Shown: positions 1 through 8,246, numbered from the stretch's first letter. The stretch: DNA of 64,000 bases from Bhargavaea massiliensis (GCF_018390575.1 NZ_JAHBCJ010000003.1:346595-410594); one strand, 5' to 3'. Program-made: numbers and translations. The notes: a model not told the origin generated them from the sequence alone.

Positions 1-2
1 GC

Positions 3-731
3 GGTGCGGACCGTCCGCTTCTGCGCGAGCCCCATTTCGAGGCGAGGGTTCATGGCGATGACGGAATCGGCGGCGCGCTTGGGGATCGGGAGCCCGGACT
101 GCCATCCGAAGGGTTTGCCCCGGACTTCATCATCGAGCAGGCTAAAAAACACCAAGGTGGGCTGACGCTCGTCCTCCTTGCCCCGCTGACGAACATGGCG
201 CTCGCGGTACGTAAGGAACCACGGCTCAAAGACTGGCTGAAGGAAGTCATCATCATGGGCGGTGCCCTAGACACGCCGGGGAACATCACGCCCAAGGCGG
301 AGTTCAATGTCTTCGTCGACCCTGAGGCGGCAAAGATCGTCTTCCAGGCCGGCCTTCCGATCACGCTTGTCGGACTGGACGTCACGGAAAAGACGCTTCT
401 TGATGAGCCCCATGTCCGGGAAATGGCGGGGAATGCAGAAGGGGAATTTATCCGTGAAGCGACCGTCCGGTACATGAACCGCTACGAGGAGATGACCGGA
501 AGCCGTGCGTGTTCCATGCATGACCCGCTGGCGGTCGGGGTGGCGCTCGACCGGTCGTTTGTCCGGACGGAGCGGCTTTATGTCGATGTGGAGGCGAACA
601 GTTCCCTCTGCGACGGCCAGACCGTTTGTGATTTCAATAAAGTGACAGGCCGTGAGCCGAATATGGACGTCTGCCTCGGGGTCGAGGGAGAGCGCTTTAT
701 CCGCTATCTGATCCAAAGTATGACCCGTTAA
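3..731 (+). CDS. Nucleoside hydrolase (inosine-uridine preferring type), 5' end outside window
   Basis: Hydrolyses the N-glycosidic bond of ribonucleosides to give a base and ribose, a cytosolic salvage reaction. The open frame runs in from the left edge, so the N-terminal Asp-rich calcium site is missing; about 242 residues of a family usually near 310 remain. Visible family motifs are VHGDDGIGG, then MGGALDTPGNITPKAEFN with VDPEAA following (ribose-binding Asn, Glu and Asn), and SMHDPLAV near the C-terminus, which carries the last calcium-ligand Asp next to the catalytic-region His. A strong terminator follows the stop. Base preference (purine or pyrimidine) cannot be told from this fragment. 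Confidence 0.9.
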   Translation, partial: GADRPLLREPHFEARVHGDDGIGGALGDREPGLPSEGFAPDFIIEQAKKHQGGLTLVLLAPLTNMALAVRKEPRLKDWLKEVIIMGGALDTPGNITPKAEFNVFVDPEAAKIVFQAGLPITLVGLDVTEKTLLDEPHVREMAGNAEGEFIREATVRYMNRYEEMTGSRACSMHDPLAVGVALDRSFVRTERLYVDVEANSSLCDGQTVCDFNKVTGREPNMDVCLGVEGERFIRYLIQSMTR

Positions 732-735
732 CCTA

Positions 736-770
736 AAAGCCCGTGATGCCAATCAGGCATCGCGGGCTTT
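736..770. terminator. Bidirectional intrinsic terminator
   Basis: The arms AAAGCCCGTGATGCC and GGCATCGCGGGCTTT pair around a five-base loop with one G-T wobble. The hairpin is A-rich on one side and T-rich on the other, and lies between the convergent nucleoside hydrolase and YezG-like genes, so it can serve both. Confidence 0.85.
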
Positions 771-773
771 TGA

Positions 774-1259
774 TCATTTGAAGAAGAACTCGAGTACCCT
801 TCTCATTGTGCTTTTTTCCGGACGTCCTCCGCGGGCCTTCCATTCGGGCACCACATATTTATTCGTGAACTTCAGCTCGTAATCTTCCGCACGGTCATAC
901 CGCAATCGAGCATACCCATAATTGAGATCCAGGCAACCGGCGTCATCGATCATGAGTGTCATCGTCTTGAACGGTTCCCGTCCCAGTGCCTCGAACTCTC
1001 CGGCAAGCTTAAGGATCAGGCGTTTAATCTCGATCGTCTGTTCATGGTAATAATCCGTGGGTTCCAGGTCGAGGATGTAGTGCATCTCCGCATCCGGCAG
1101 GCATTCCGGGCTGTTTTTCCTAAAGAAATAATAAAAGTAATCGGCCCGCTCACCGCGGTTTTCACCATAGAACATGATCTTGTCCCAATCAACTGGTACC
1201 GATTCGATGATCTTCTCAATCAGCTGCTGAGTGATTGTTTCGAGGTTGTTTGTATCCAT
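774..1259 (-). CDS. YezG-family (DUF600) immunity protein
   Basis: A 161-residue protein matching the YezG/DUF600 family, whose Bacillus subtilis member neutralises the C-terminal toxin of the LXG polymorphic toxin YeeF. The family look is seen in the N-terminal LETITQQLIEKIIESVP helix, the VDWDKIMFYGE strand followed by YFYYF, the PTDYYHEQTIEIKRLI segment and the aromatic-rich C-terminal half ending in VLEFFFK. Genes of this type often sit in rows behind an LXG toxin; here it stands alone between a nucleoside hydrolase and a malic enzyme, so it may be an orphan immunity gene. Assignment rests on sequence resemblance; the cognate toxin is unknown. Confidence 0.75.
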   Translation of the reverse strand: MDTNNLETITQQLIEKIIESVPVDWDKIMFYGENRGERADYFYYFFRKNSPECLPDAEMHYILDLEPTDYYHEQTIEIKRLILKLAGEFEALGREPFKTMTLMIDDAGCLDLNYGYARLRYDRAEDYELKFTNKYVVPEWKARGGRPEKSTMRRVLEFFFK

Positions 1260-1526
1260 TTTGCTCCGCCTCCAAGTCTGGTTTCCATGCTATCAGAATG
1301 AAAGGAAAGCGTCATTTTGTTCAGTGAATCGTTTTTTCAGGATTGCACAGTTTAAAGGGAATTAGAGGTCATGTTTGTTTTATACAAAAACATGCGGTTT
1401 ATCCAGGAATATGTGCCTCCTGTCCGGAAATATTCTGATCCGGTTGATTTTCTGATATATCGCCGATACAATGAGATGTATTATTTTAAAATTTGCTCTG
1501 ATAATGAGCTAAAGGAGTGGAGACCG

Positions 1527-2717
1527 GTGAAAAAGTATGAAGAGGCGCTGAATCTGCATCGGGAACTGGAAGGAAAATTGGAAGTGACGCTGAAGTCCCC
1601 GATCGAATCCAAGCGTGACCTGAGCCTGGTGTATTCGCCTGGCGTCGCCGGTCCCTGCCTGGAAATCGAGCAGGACCCGGAAAGCATCTATGACTATACA
1701 ATCAAGGGCCATACAGTCGGCGTCATCAGCAACGGCACGGCAGTACTTGGCCTTGGAAATATCGGTGCCGCAGCCTCGATTCCCGTGATGGAAGGCAAGG
1801 CGGCACTGTTCAAGCGGTTCGGAGGCGTGGATGCGTTTCCGGTCGTGCTGGACACGGAAGATCCGGATGAGTTCGTGAACGCGGTCAAGCTGATGTCCGG
1901 CGTATTCGGCGGAATCAACCTCGAAGACATTGCGGCTCCCGCATGTTTCGAAATCGAGGATCGGCTGAAAGAGGAATTGGATATCCCGGTATTCCACGAC
2001 GACCAGCACGGGACGGCAATTGTTGTCGCTGCCGGTCTTCTGAATGCGTCTCGGCTCACAGGGCGCGAACTCCGCGACATGAAGGTCGTCATGAACGGCG
2101 CGGGTGCGGCAGGTGTGGCGATTGCAAAGCTGCTGCTCGGATTCGGCGTGGAACAGATTGTCATGTGCGATACGGCAGGCGCGATCTACGAAGGCCGGGC
2201 GGAGCGGATGAATGCGATGAAGGAATCGATCGCACAGATGACAAACCCTGAGAAGAAAAGCGGCAGCCTGGCTGAAGTCATCGTCGGCGCGGATGTATTT
2301 ATCGGAGTATCCGCGGCAGGCGCGCTTACTCAGGACATGGTCCGCACGATGGCGGAGGAGCCGATCATCTTCGCGATGGCAAATCCGGTTCCGGAGATCA
2401 TGCCGGATGAGGCAAAAGCTGCCGGTGCCCGCATCGTCGGGACGGGCCGCTCGGACTTCCCGAACCAAGTCAATAACATTCTCGCATTCCCTGGTATCTT
2501 CCGGGGCGCGCTCAGTGTGCGTGCGAGCGAAGTGAACGAGGAAATGAAACGTGCCGCTGCCCACGCGATCGCGGACCTGATCGGCCGCACGGCACTCACC
2601 GATGACCGGATCATCCCGGATCCGTTTGACGTGCGGGTTGCGGACGCGGTGGCGAAATCAGTCGCGGAAGCCGCGGTCCGGACGGGCGTCGCCCGGAAAG
2701 CACCGGTCAAAGCCTGA
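1527..2717 (+). CDS. ytsJ: YtsJ-like malic enzyme (malate dehydrogenase, oxaloacetate-decarboxylating)
   Basis: Oxidatively decarboxylates malate to pyruvate with reduction of NAD(P). The 396-residue two-domain short form closely resembles B. subtilis YtsJ in length and order: N-terminal malic domain with DLSLVYSPGVAGPC, LEDIAAPACFEIE and IPVFHDDQHGTA (metal and malate site), then a Rossmann domain with VVMNGAGAAGVAIAKLL and late IIFAMANPVPEIMPDEA and GRSDFPNQVNN. A longer in-frame extension to 1371 is not conserved. GTG at 1527 is preferred because AAAGGAG lies nine bases upstream and the protein then begins MKKYEEAL. Cofactor preference is not decided here; YtsJ itself prefers NADP. Confidence 0.93.
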   Translation: MKKYEEALNLHRELEGKLEVTLKSPIESKRDLSLVYSPGVAGPCLEIEQDPESIYDYTIKGHTVGVISNGTAVLGLGNIGAAASIPVMEGKAALFKRFGGVDAFPVVLDTEDPDEFVNAVKLMSGVFGGINLEDIAAPACFEIEDRLKEELDIPVFHDDQHGTAIVVAAGLLNASRLTGRELRDMKVVMNGAGAAGVAIAKLLLGFGVEQIVMCDTAGAIYEGRAERMNAMKESIAQMTNPEKKSGSLAEVIVGADVFIGVSAAGALTQDMVRTMAEEPIIFAMANPVPEIMPDEAKAAGARIVGTGRSDFPNQVNNILAFPGIFRGALSVRASEVNEEMKRAAAHAIADLIGRTALTDDRIIPDPFDVRVADAVAKSVAEAAVRTGVARKAPVKA

Positions 2718-2728
2718 CCATCCCCTCA

Positions 2729-2757
2729 TTCCCACAGTGTCCGTAAAGCGATATAAT
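2729..2757 (+). promoter_or_regulatory. Sigma-A-type promoter for the YCII gene
   Basis: TATAAT at 2752-2757 lies 17 bases behind TTCCCA at 2729-2734. The -10 is perfect and the -35 is weak. It falls between the malic enzyme stop and the YCII ribosome binding site. Confidence 0.5.
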
Positions 2758-2790
2758 GGAACGGACAACGAGTGGAATGGGGGAAACAGG

Positions 2791-3054
2791 ATGTCTTATT
2801 ATGTGGTTTATCTGCCGATGAAAAACGAGGAACTGAGCCAAACACTGCGTCCGGACCATCTGGCGTTTCTGGATGAGCAGATTGAGAAGGGCAATGTGAA
2901 AGCAAAGGGCCGGTTTGCCGACGGCTCCGGCGGCATGGTAATTTATCAGGCCGAGTCACTGGAAGCTGCGGAGGAAGTCGCCAAGCAGGACCCGTACGTC
3001 GAAAAAGGCGCACGCGGGATGGAAATCAAAGAATGGATCGCGACTTTCGCGTGA
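2791..3054 (+). CDS. YCII-domain protein
   Basis: A small 87-residue single-domain protein of the YCII/YciI fold (ferredoxin-like alpha-beta). The start MSYYVVYLPMKNEE, then LRPDHLAFLDEQIEKGN and the GGMVIYQAESLEAAEEVAKQ segment with DPYV are the typical layout, with the His and Asp that family members place in the putative active site. No reaction is firmly established for most members. ATG at 2791 follows GGGGGAAACAGG. It has its own promoter and ends in a strong terminator, so it is a monocistronic unit. Confidence 0.85.
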   Translation: MSYYVVYLPMKNEELSQTLRPDHLAFLDEQIEKGNVKAKGRFADGSGGMVIYQAESLEAAEEVAKQDPYVEKGARGMEIKEWIATFA

Positions 3055-3062
3055 ATGAGAAA

Positions 3063-3096
3063 ACCAGCAGCCGGCGGACGGCTGCTGGTTTTTTTT
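3063..3096. terminator. Intrinsic terminator, probably bidirectional
   Basis: ACCAGCAGCCG (3063-3073) pairs with CGGCTGCTGGT (3079-3089), followed by nine Ts on the plus strand and AAAA on the other side. It ends the YCII unit and, read on the minus strand, can end the siderophore operon after the repeat array. Confidence 0.9.
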
Positions 3097-3122
3097 TGAG
3101 CTTGTATAGGGGGCGGCCACTT

Positions 3123-3227
3123 GAGTATGTGAACGTCTCAATAGAGTATAGCAACGTTTCACCTCAGTATGTCAACGGTTCACATCAGTATAGCAACGTC
3201 TCGCCTCAGTATGTCAACGTCTCAATG
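3123..3227 (+). repeat. Array 1: five exact-length 21-bp tandem repeats
   Basis: Five consecutive units, each 21 bases, fill 105 bases and are followed at once by TAA. The shared core is AGTATGTCAACGTCTCA, with alternation of AGTATGTC and AGTATAGC in successive units. Read on the plus strand the units would encode heptads such as QYVNVSM, but no start codon or ribosome binding site precedes them. The array lies between convergent genes, directly after the minus-strand permease stop and before the shared terminator. A second copy of the same family in the opposite orientation is near 54.25 kb. Confidence 0.9.
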
Positions 3228-3239
3228 TAATCTGCGGAT

Positions 3240-4244
3240 TCATCCGCTCTTCCTCATCAGATAAAGGAAGTACGGTGCGCCGATGAGGGCGGCAATGATA
3301 CCGGCCGGGACGGTGAAGGCCGGGATAGAGTGGCCGATCGTGTCCGCTGCGAGGAGGAGACCCGCGCCGATCAGTAACGCCGCCGGCAGGTAATGCTGGT
3401 GGCGCGGCCCGGCGATGGCCTTGGCGATATGCGGGGCCATCAGCCCGATAAAGGCTATATAGCCGGTGACGGAGATGGCGGCTGCGGCAAGGGCGACGGA
3501 GATCGCGATTAAACTCATCCGGCTCCGGGTCAGCTTCAGGCCGAGACCGATCGCCGAAGGTTCGCCGAGCGCCAGGATATTGAGCGTGTTCGACCGGTAC
3601 AGGACAAAAGGGACGAGCACAATGATCCACGGCAGGAGGGCAAGCACAAACGGCCAATCGGCGCCCCATACGCTTCCGGCGAGCCACTGTGCGACAAATG
3701 CGGCCTCCTGGCGCTCAGCGCCGGAGATGAGGAGCATCATGCCGCCGGACAGGGCGGAAGCAAATCCGATTCCGACCAGAAGAAGGCGCATCGGGCGCAG
3801 CCCCCGCCCTTTCTCAACCGAGAACAAGTAGATGAGGGCGGCCGTCACGATGGCTCCGGCAAAGCCGACTGCCGGAAGCAGATAGGCGTAATACGGGATG
3901 TCTCCACCGGCAAACAGATAAAACACGGTGATGGCGAATCCCGCTCCGGAATGGATCCCGATAATGCCCGGGTCCGCCAGGTCATTCCGCGTGACGGTCT
4001 GCAGGATCGACCCGGATACCGCAAGCGCTACCCCCGCAAGCACGAGCACCGCAATCCTCGGCAAACGGACTTCCAGCAGGATGAAGGACTCCTTGAACGT
4101 GCCGTTGCCGGTCAGGACGGGGAGAAGACGGTCGATCGTCACACCGGCAGCGCCTGCCGAGAGGGCGGCGATGAGGACAGCGACGAACAGTACGGCGAGC
4201 AAAAGTGTCCGGCGGAGCGGCCGGCGTTTTTTCAGATTACGCAT
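3240..4244 (-). CDS. FecCD-family siderophore ABC permease (distal)
   Basis: Inner-membrane permease half of a ferric-siderophore importer, 334 residues, the usual size. After a short basic N-terminus the first membrane helix LLLAVLFVAVLIAALSAGAAG is followed by the FecCD hallmarks VRLPRIAVLVLAGVALAVSG, QTVTRNDLADPGIIGI and, late, GLMAPHIAKAIAGPRH, the loop that contacts the ATPase. It is the last gene of a four-gene operon and overlaps the preceding permease by eight bases, implying translational coupling. It would pair with that permease as a heterodimer, as in FecCD or YfiZ-YfhA systems. Confidence 0.92.
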   Translation of the reverse strand: MRNLKKRRPLRRTLLLAVLFVAVLIAALSAGAAGVTIDRLLPVLTGNGTFKESFILLEVRLPRIAVLVLAGVALAVSGSILQTVTRNDLADPGIIGIHSGAGFAITVFYLFAGGDIPYYAYLLPAVGFAGAIVTAALIYLFSVEKGRGLRPMRLLLVGIGFASALSGGMMLLISGAERQEAAFVAQWLAGSVWGADWPFVLALLPWIIVLVPFVLYRSNTLNILALGEPSAIGLGLKLTRSRMSLIAISVALAAAAISVTGYIAFIGLMAPHIAKAIAGPRHQHYLPAALLIGAGLLLAADTIGHSIPAFTVPAGIIAALIGAPYFLYLMRKSG

Positions 4245-5235
4245 CCCGGAGCCCTCCTTTCCGGACGATCACGAGGAAAAAGGGGAGGCCGATCAGTGCG
4301 GTGATGGCGACGACCGGCGTCTCGAATGGCGCATTCAAGGTACGGCCCGCCAGATCGGCAAGCACCATGAACACAGAGCCGAGCAGGGCGCTCATCGGGA
4401 TGATCCGTGTATAATCCGAACCGCTGAAGGTCCGCACGATATGCGGGATGATCAGGCCGACAAACGCCAGATTGCCGACAAGGGCGACGGCAGCGCCTGC
4501 GAGAAGGGCAGTGATGCCCATCATGATGGCTTTCATCAGGAATACCCGCTGGCCCAGCCCGGCTGCGACGTCTTCCTGGAGGCTGAGGATGGTCAGCTGT
4601 CTGCTGACGGCAATGGCGCCGATCAGCCCGATCGCGATAAACGGGACGACGATGAGCGCTTTCGGGGTTGTGCCCATGAGGCCGCCCGCCGTCCAGAGCG
4701 ATACATCCTTGGAAATCTGGAAGACGATTCCCGTTCCGTCCGCGACAGCCTGAAGAAAAGCCGAGACAGCGGCGCCCGCGACGACCAGACGCATCGCAGA
4801 CATGCCGCCCCGGCTGGACGCGCCGATCCCGAAGACCAAGATCATGCCGGCAGCGGCACCGACAAAGCAGGCGGCAAGGATTCCGAGGTAGGGAATGCCG
4901 GGAATCAGTGCCAGCGACAGGGCTAGCGCGGCGTTCGCACCGGAAGTGAGCCCGAGGAGGCCGGGGTCCGCCAGCGGGTTGCGGGTCACTCCCTGCATGA
5001 TCGCGCCCGCGACACCGAGCGCCGCTCCGGTGAAGATGGCCGCCACTACACGCGGAATTCGCAGTTCGCGGAGAATAGCCGCATGCTCGCCGGCCGATGA
5101 GAACACCGCCTGCCACACATCACGGATGCCGGTATCCGCGGCCCCAAGCGTCAGCGCCGCGACAAAGGATGCGGCCACAAGAAGGCCGCCGAACGCAAGC
5201 TGTATTGGAAATGGAAGAAATCGTTTAGTGGTCAT
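4237..5235 (-). CDS. FecCD-family siderophore ABC permease (proximal)
   Basis: Second permease subunit, 332 residues, with about ten membrane helices. Family motifs: LRIPRVVAAIFTGAALGVAG, QGVTRNPLADPGLLGLTSGA and the coupling-helix region GLIIPHIVRTFSGSDY. It is clearly diverged from its neighbour, so the pair is an old functional duplication and not an assembly artefact. It lies 64 bases after the binding-protein gene in the operon order ATPase, binding protein, permease, permease. The substrate is most likely a ferric hydroxamate or citrate-hydroxamate siderophore; that is inferred from family and the Fur box upstream. Confidence 0.92.
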   Translation of the reverse strand: MTTKRFLPFPIQLAFGGLLVAASFVAALTLGAADTGIRDVWQAVFSSAGEHAAILRELRIPRVVAAIFTGAALGVAGAIMQGVTRNPLADPGLLGLTSGANAALALSLALIPGIPYLGILAACFVGAAAGMILVFGIGASSRGGMSAMRLVVAGAAVSAFLQAVADGTGIVFQISKDVSLWTAGGLMGTTPKALIVVPFIAIGLIGAIAVSRQLTILSLQEDVAAGLGQRVFLMKAIMMGITALLAGAAVALVGNLAFVGLIIPHIVRTFSGSDYTRIIPMSALLGSVFMVLADLAGRTLNAPFETPVVAITALIGLPFFLVIVRKGGLRDA

Positions 5236-5299
5236 ATCGTTTGATCACTTTCCTCAATCAACGGAAAAGCGGCCCGTAAAATTGGCCGCTTTTCTTCTG

Positions 5300-6229
5300 T
5301 TATTTGTTTCCGAGAAATTCCTGTTCAAAGAAATCCAGCTGGTCATCCAGCGTCAGGGCATCATTGAAATAAGCTTTTTTGGCATCGGCAATGATCAGAT
5401 TTCCGTTTTTCACAGCCGGGATTTCTTTGAACCACTCGGCGTCCGTGAACGAGGTGTCCTGATCTTCCGTCAGGCTCAAGATCAGATAATCGCCGGTATA
5501 GTCCCCGAGCACTTCCTGGGAGATCGCGAAGTAACCGGGCTCAAGCGCAACGTCTTCAACCTTCTTCGGCATCTTCAGGCCCATAGCCTGGTAGAGGATT
5601 TCGGTGCCGCGTCCCCAGTTGTCGCCGAACAGGTACAGTTGCTTCTCAAAGTTTTCCGCGACTGTGACGGTAGCGTCTTCGCCGATCTTCTCTTTGATGC
5701 GCGTGCCAAGGTCTTCTGCACGCTTTTTGAAATCTTCAGCCCATTCAGTGGCTTCCTTTTCTTTGTTGACGACTTTGGCGACCTCGATGTGCTGCTGGAG
5801 GTAGTCGTTTTTGCCGTAGGTAAAGAGGACGGTCGGTGCGATCTTCTCCAGTTTATCGGCGTTCTGGATATTGTTCAGGCCGATGATCAGGTCGGGCTCC
5901 AGTTCGATGATTTTCTCAATGTCTTCATTGGAAACGACTTCTGCGTCTTTCAGGGCTTCATCAAAGTTCGGGTTGCCTGCCGACCAGGAGTCGACGCCGA
6001 CGATCGGCACGCCGAGCTTGATCAGGTCGCCTGCATAGGAAGACAGGACAACGACGCGCTGAGGGTCGGCCGGCACTTCAACGGGCCCGGTTTCCGATTC
6101 GTAGACGATGGTGTCGGAGTCTGTTTTTTCTTCCGCGCCGTCCTTTTTGCCATCGGTAGCGCCTGACGCACATGCAGCAAGCGCAATGGTCATGAAAAGG
6201 GTGAGGATCAAAAGCAGTTTCTTGTTCAT
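5300..6229 (-). CDS. Siderophore-binding lipoprotein of the iron ABC importer
   Basis: Extracytoplasmic receptor, 309 residues, of the helical-backbone (FhuD/YfiY, TroA-like) class. The N-terminus MNKKLLLILTLFM leads to the lipobox ALAAC, so the mature protein is anchored by a lipid on Cys. The body has the two lobes of this class with PQRVVVLSSYAGDLIKLGV and EDIEKIIELEPDLIIG in the first. The start at 6229 is chosen over a longer one at 6253 because AAGGAG lies seven bases before it and the signal sequence then begins normally. It is encoded just behind the ATPase gene. Confidence 0.92.
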   Translation of the reverse strand: MNKKLLLILTLFMTIALAACASGATDGKKDGAEEKTDSDTIVYESETGPVEVPADPQRVVVLSSYAGDLIKLGVPIVGVDSWSAGNPNFDEALKDAEVVSNEDIEKIIELEPDLIIGLNNIQNADKLEKIAPTVLFTYGKNDYLQQHIEVAKVVNKEKEATEWAEDFKKRAEDLGTRIKEKIGEDATVTVAENFEKQLYLFGDNWGRGTEILYQAMGLKMPKKVEDVALEPGYFAISQEVLGDYTGDYLILSLTEDQDTSFTDAEWFKEIPAVKNGNLIIADAKKAYFNDALTLDDQLDFFEQEFLGNK

Positions 6230-6253
6230 GGAGATTCTCCTTCGGATAGTCAT

Positions 6254-7036
6254 TTATTTGATCAGATCGTACGTCATGCAGAAGGGGGTCCCGGTTCTCG
6301 GGTCTTTTCCGATGACCGCATCGATGCGGAACACTTTTTTCAGCACGTCAGGGACGAGGACTTCTTCAGGCGGCCCGCTCTTGACGAGCCTTCCCGCGGA
6401 AAGGGCAATCAGATGGTCGGAAAAGCGCGCGGCCAGGTTGAGGTCATGCAGCACCATGACGATTGTCCGGCCCTCTTCCCGGTTCAGTTTCTGAAGAAGC
6501 TCGAGCACCTCAAGCTGGTGGGCCATGTCCAGGTAGGTGGTCGGCTCATCCAGGAAGATGATTCCGGTGTCCTGGGCGAGGGCCATCGCAATCCAGGCCC
6601 GCTGCCGCTGCCCGCCGGACAGGGCATCTACCGGCCGGTCACGGAATTCATCCATGCGGGTCGCCTCCAGTGCCCAGTCGACCATGCGCCGGTCTTCCGC
6701 GCTCAGCCGCCCGAATCCTTTCTGGTAGGGGAACCGGCCATAGGCGACGAGTTCTCCGACCAGGAGGCCGTTCGCGCTGTCCTGTGTCTGGGGAAGGATC
6801 GCCATTTTCCTCGCGAGCGCTTTCGTGTCCATCGACCGGATATTGGCGCCGTCAAGCAGGACAGCACCGTCCTGGTGGGGGATGATGCGCGTGATCGCCT
6901 TCAGGAGCGTTGATTTGCCGCATCCGTTCGACCCGATGATGGTCGTGATTTTCCCTTCGGGGAATGAAATGTCCATCCCGTGTACGATCGGTGTGTCCCC
7001 GTAGCCGACCCGGATCTGTTCGGCGAGCAGTTGCAT
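6254..7036 (-). CDS. FecE-type ATPase of the siderophore ABC importer
   Basis: Cytoplasmic nucleotide-binding subunit, 260 residues. Walker A is GSNGCGKST, the Q-loop lies in AILPQTQD, the ABC signature is LSGGQRQR, Walker B is GIIFLDEPTTYLD and the switch His is in VLHDLNLAARF. It is the first gene of the four-gene minus-strand operon, which is unusual because the binding protein or a permease often leads. Its start codon lies about 45 bases from the double Fur box, so iron repression of the whole operon is expected. Confidence 0.93.
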   Translation of the reverse strand: MQLLAEQIRVGYGDTPIVHGMDISFPEGKITTIIGSNGCGKSTLLKAITRIIPHQDGAVLLDGANIRSMDTKALARKMAILPQTQDSANGLLVGELVAYGRFPYQKGFGRLSAEDRRMVDWALEATRMDEFRDRPVDALSGGQRQRAWIAMALAQDTGIIFLDEPTTYLDMAHQLEVLELLQKLNREEGRTIVMVLHDLNLAARFSDHLIALSAGRLVKSGPPEEVLVPDVLKKVFRIDAVIGKDPRTGTPFCMTYDLIK

Positions 7037-7081
7037 ATCGGATTACTCCTTTCTTTTTGGAATGAAACGTGTTATTCTCAA

Positions 7082-7112
7082 TGAAAATGATTATCGGTGA
7101 GAATGATTTTCA
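7082..7112. promoter_or_regulatory. Tandem Fur boxes between divergent iron genes
   Basis: Two 15-base matches to the 7-1-7 Fur box lie end to end: TGAAAATGATTATCG (7082-7096) and TGAGAATGATTTTCA (7098-7112). The second is an almost perfect inverted repeat. They sit in the 145-base gap between the siderophore ATPase and the ferredoxin-NADP reductase, so one operator region can repress both under iron-replete conditions. Confidence 0.85.
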
Positions 7113-7181
7113 ATTTCAGATGATAAAGCCAAAGTGTATTGGTGTCAACTGTTTTCTGGAGCAGGAGAGGGAGGAATCGGC

Positions 7182-8246
7182 ATGACAGAACCAATCCGGG
7201 ATGTGACGATTATCGGCGGTGGGCCGGCAGGGCTGTATTCGGCATTTTACAGCGGCCTTCGCGGCATGGACGTGAGACTGATCGAGGCAAGGGAAGAACT
7301 CGGCGGCAAGATTTGTCTGTTCCGGGAAAAGATGATCTGGGATGCGGGCGGCCAGCCTCCGCTCCAGGGAGAGACGTTCCGGAGGCAACTGATTGAACAG
7401 GGGAAAACGTTCGGCCCGGAAGTCCTCACAAATACGAAAATCACGTCGATACGGAAAAACGGCCGGGGACTGTTCGAGACGGAGGATCACTTTGGACGGG
7501 TCCACCTGTCCAAAGCCATCATCATGGCGAACGGCGGCGGAATCGTGACGCCCCAGAAGCTTCGGCTTCAGGGCGCTGCCGTGGCGGAGATGGACAATCT
7601 TCATTACACCATGCCTTCACTCGCGACCTTCACGGGCAGAACCGTGCTGATCTCGGGCGGAGGCGATGCGGCGGTTGACTGGGCGGACGAGCTGTCCGGC
7701 ATCGCGGCGAAAGTGATCCTCGTCCACCGCAGGGACAATTTCTGCGCGCATGAGGCACAGGTGGAAAAGGTGAGGCGGAGTGGCACGGATATCTTGCTGA
7801 ATGTGGCGATTCACCGGTTGCTTGCCGATGGCGCGAAAACCCGGATCGAGATGGTGGAACTGAAGGACACGGATACGGGCGCCCTCACCCGCGTAGAAGT
7901 GGATGATGTCGTCGTCAGCCATGGCTATGAACGGGATGCGACACTTGAGTTTGGGGCCGGCTCCGAACCGATTCGGAAAGACGGGCATTTCTTTGAGGGA
8001 GCGGCGGATGCTGCCACCTCTGTCCCGGGCATTTTTGCGGCAGGTGACTGTCTCTCCTACGCAGGCAAGGTGAACCTTCTGGTCGGTGCATTCCAGGATG
8101 CCGTCAATGCTGTCAACCGTGCCAAAACATATGTTGACCCGGAAGCTCATGACCGCGGCATGGTCTCTTCTCACAACGAGCGCTTTAAAGAGCGGAACCG
8201 CTCCCTGATCAGGCAACTGGCGGATGAAGTGAAAGCCGGGGAGTGA
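7182..8246 (+). CDS. Ferredoxin--NADP reductase, thioredoxin-reductase-like (YcgT/YumC type)
   Basis: FAD- and NADPH-binding reductase that passes electrons to ferredoxin or flavodoxin, 354 residues. The FAD Rossmann motif TIIGGGPAGLYSAFYSGL is near the N-terminus and the NADPH motif VLISGGGDAAVDWA in the middle; the redox CxxC of thioredoxin reductase is absent, as expected for this FNR class. The C-terminal GIFAAGDCLSYAGKVNLLVGAF closes the FAD site. ATG at 7182 follows GGAGAGGGAGGAATC. Sharing Fur boxes with a siderophore importer suggests it supplies electrons for iron release from siderophores, as proposed for the Fur-controlled YcgT paralog; that role is inference. Confidence 0.9.
   Translation: MTEPIRDVTIIGGGPAGLYSAFYSGLRGMDVRLIEAREELGGKICLFREKMIWDAGGQPPLQGETFRRQLIEQGKTFGPEVLTNTKITSIRKNGRGLFETEDHFGRVHLSKAIIMANGGGIVTPQKLRLQGAAVAEMDNLHYTMPSLATFTGRTVLISGGGDAAVDWADELSGIAAKVILVHRRDNFCAHEAQVEKVRRSGTDILLNVAIHRLLADGAKTRIEMVELKDTDTGALTRVEVDDVVVSHGYERDATLEFGAGSEPIRKDGHFFEGAADAATSVPGIFAAGDCLSYAGKVNLLVGAFQDAVNAVNRAKTYVDPEAHDRGMVSSHNERFKERNRSLIRQLADEVKAGE

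Noticed and set aside
1509..2564. Long open frame antisense to the malic enzyme
   Set aside because: Frame forced open by GC-rich codons of the real gene; composition is unlike a protein (many Arg, His, Cys) and no SD.
3123..3227. Possible CRISPR array
   Set aside because: Units follow one another with no spacers, are only 21 bases, and no cas gene is present.
3033..3230. Open frame across the 3.1-kb repeats encoding heptads
   Set aside because: Its only start lies inside the YCII gene, with no SD; the repeats lie beyond the terminator.
3240..5235. Two adjacent permeases as an assembly duplication
   Set aside because: The sequences are clearly diverged and overlap by eight bases as in normal FecCD operons.
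4895..6166. Long plus-strand frame opposite the siderophore permease and binding protein
   Set aside because: Opposite strand of two clear ABC transporter genes; no start signal.
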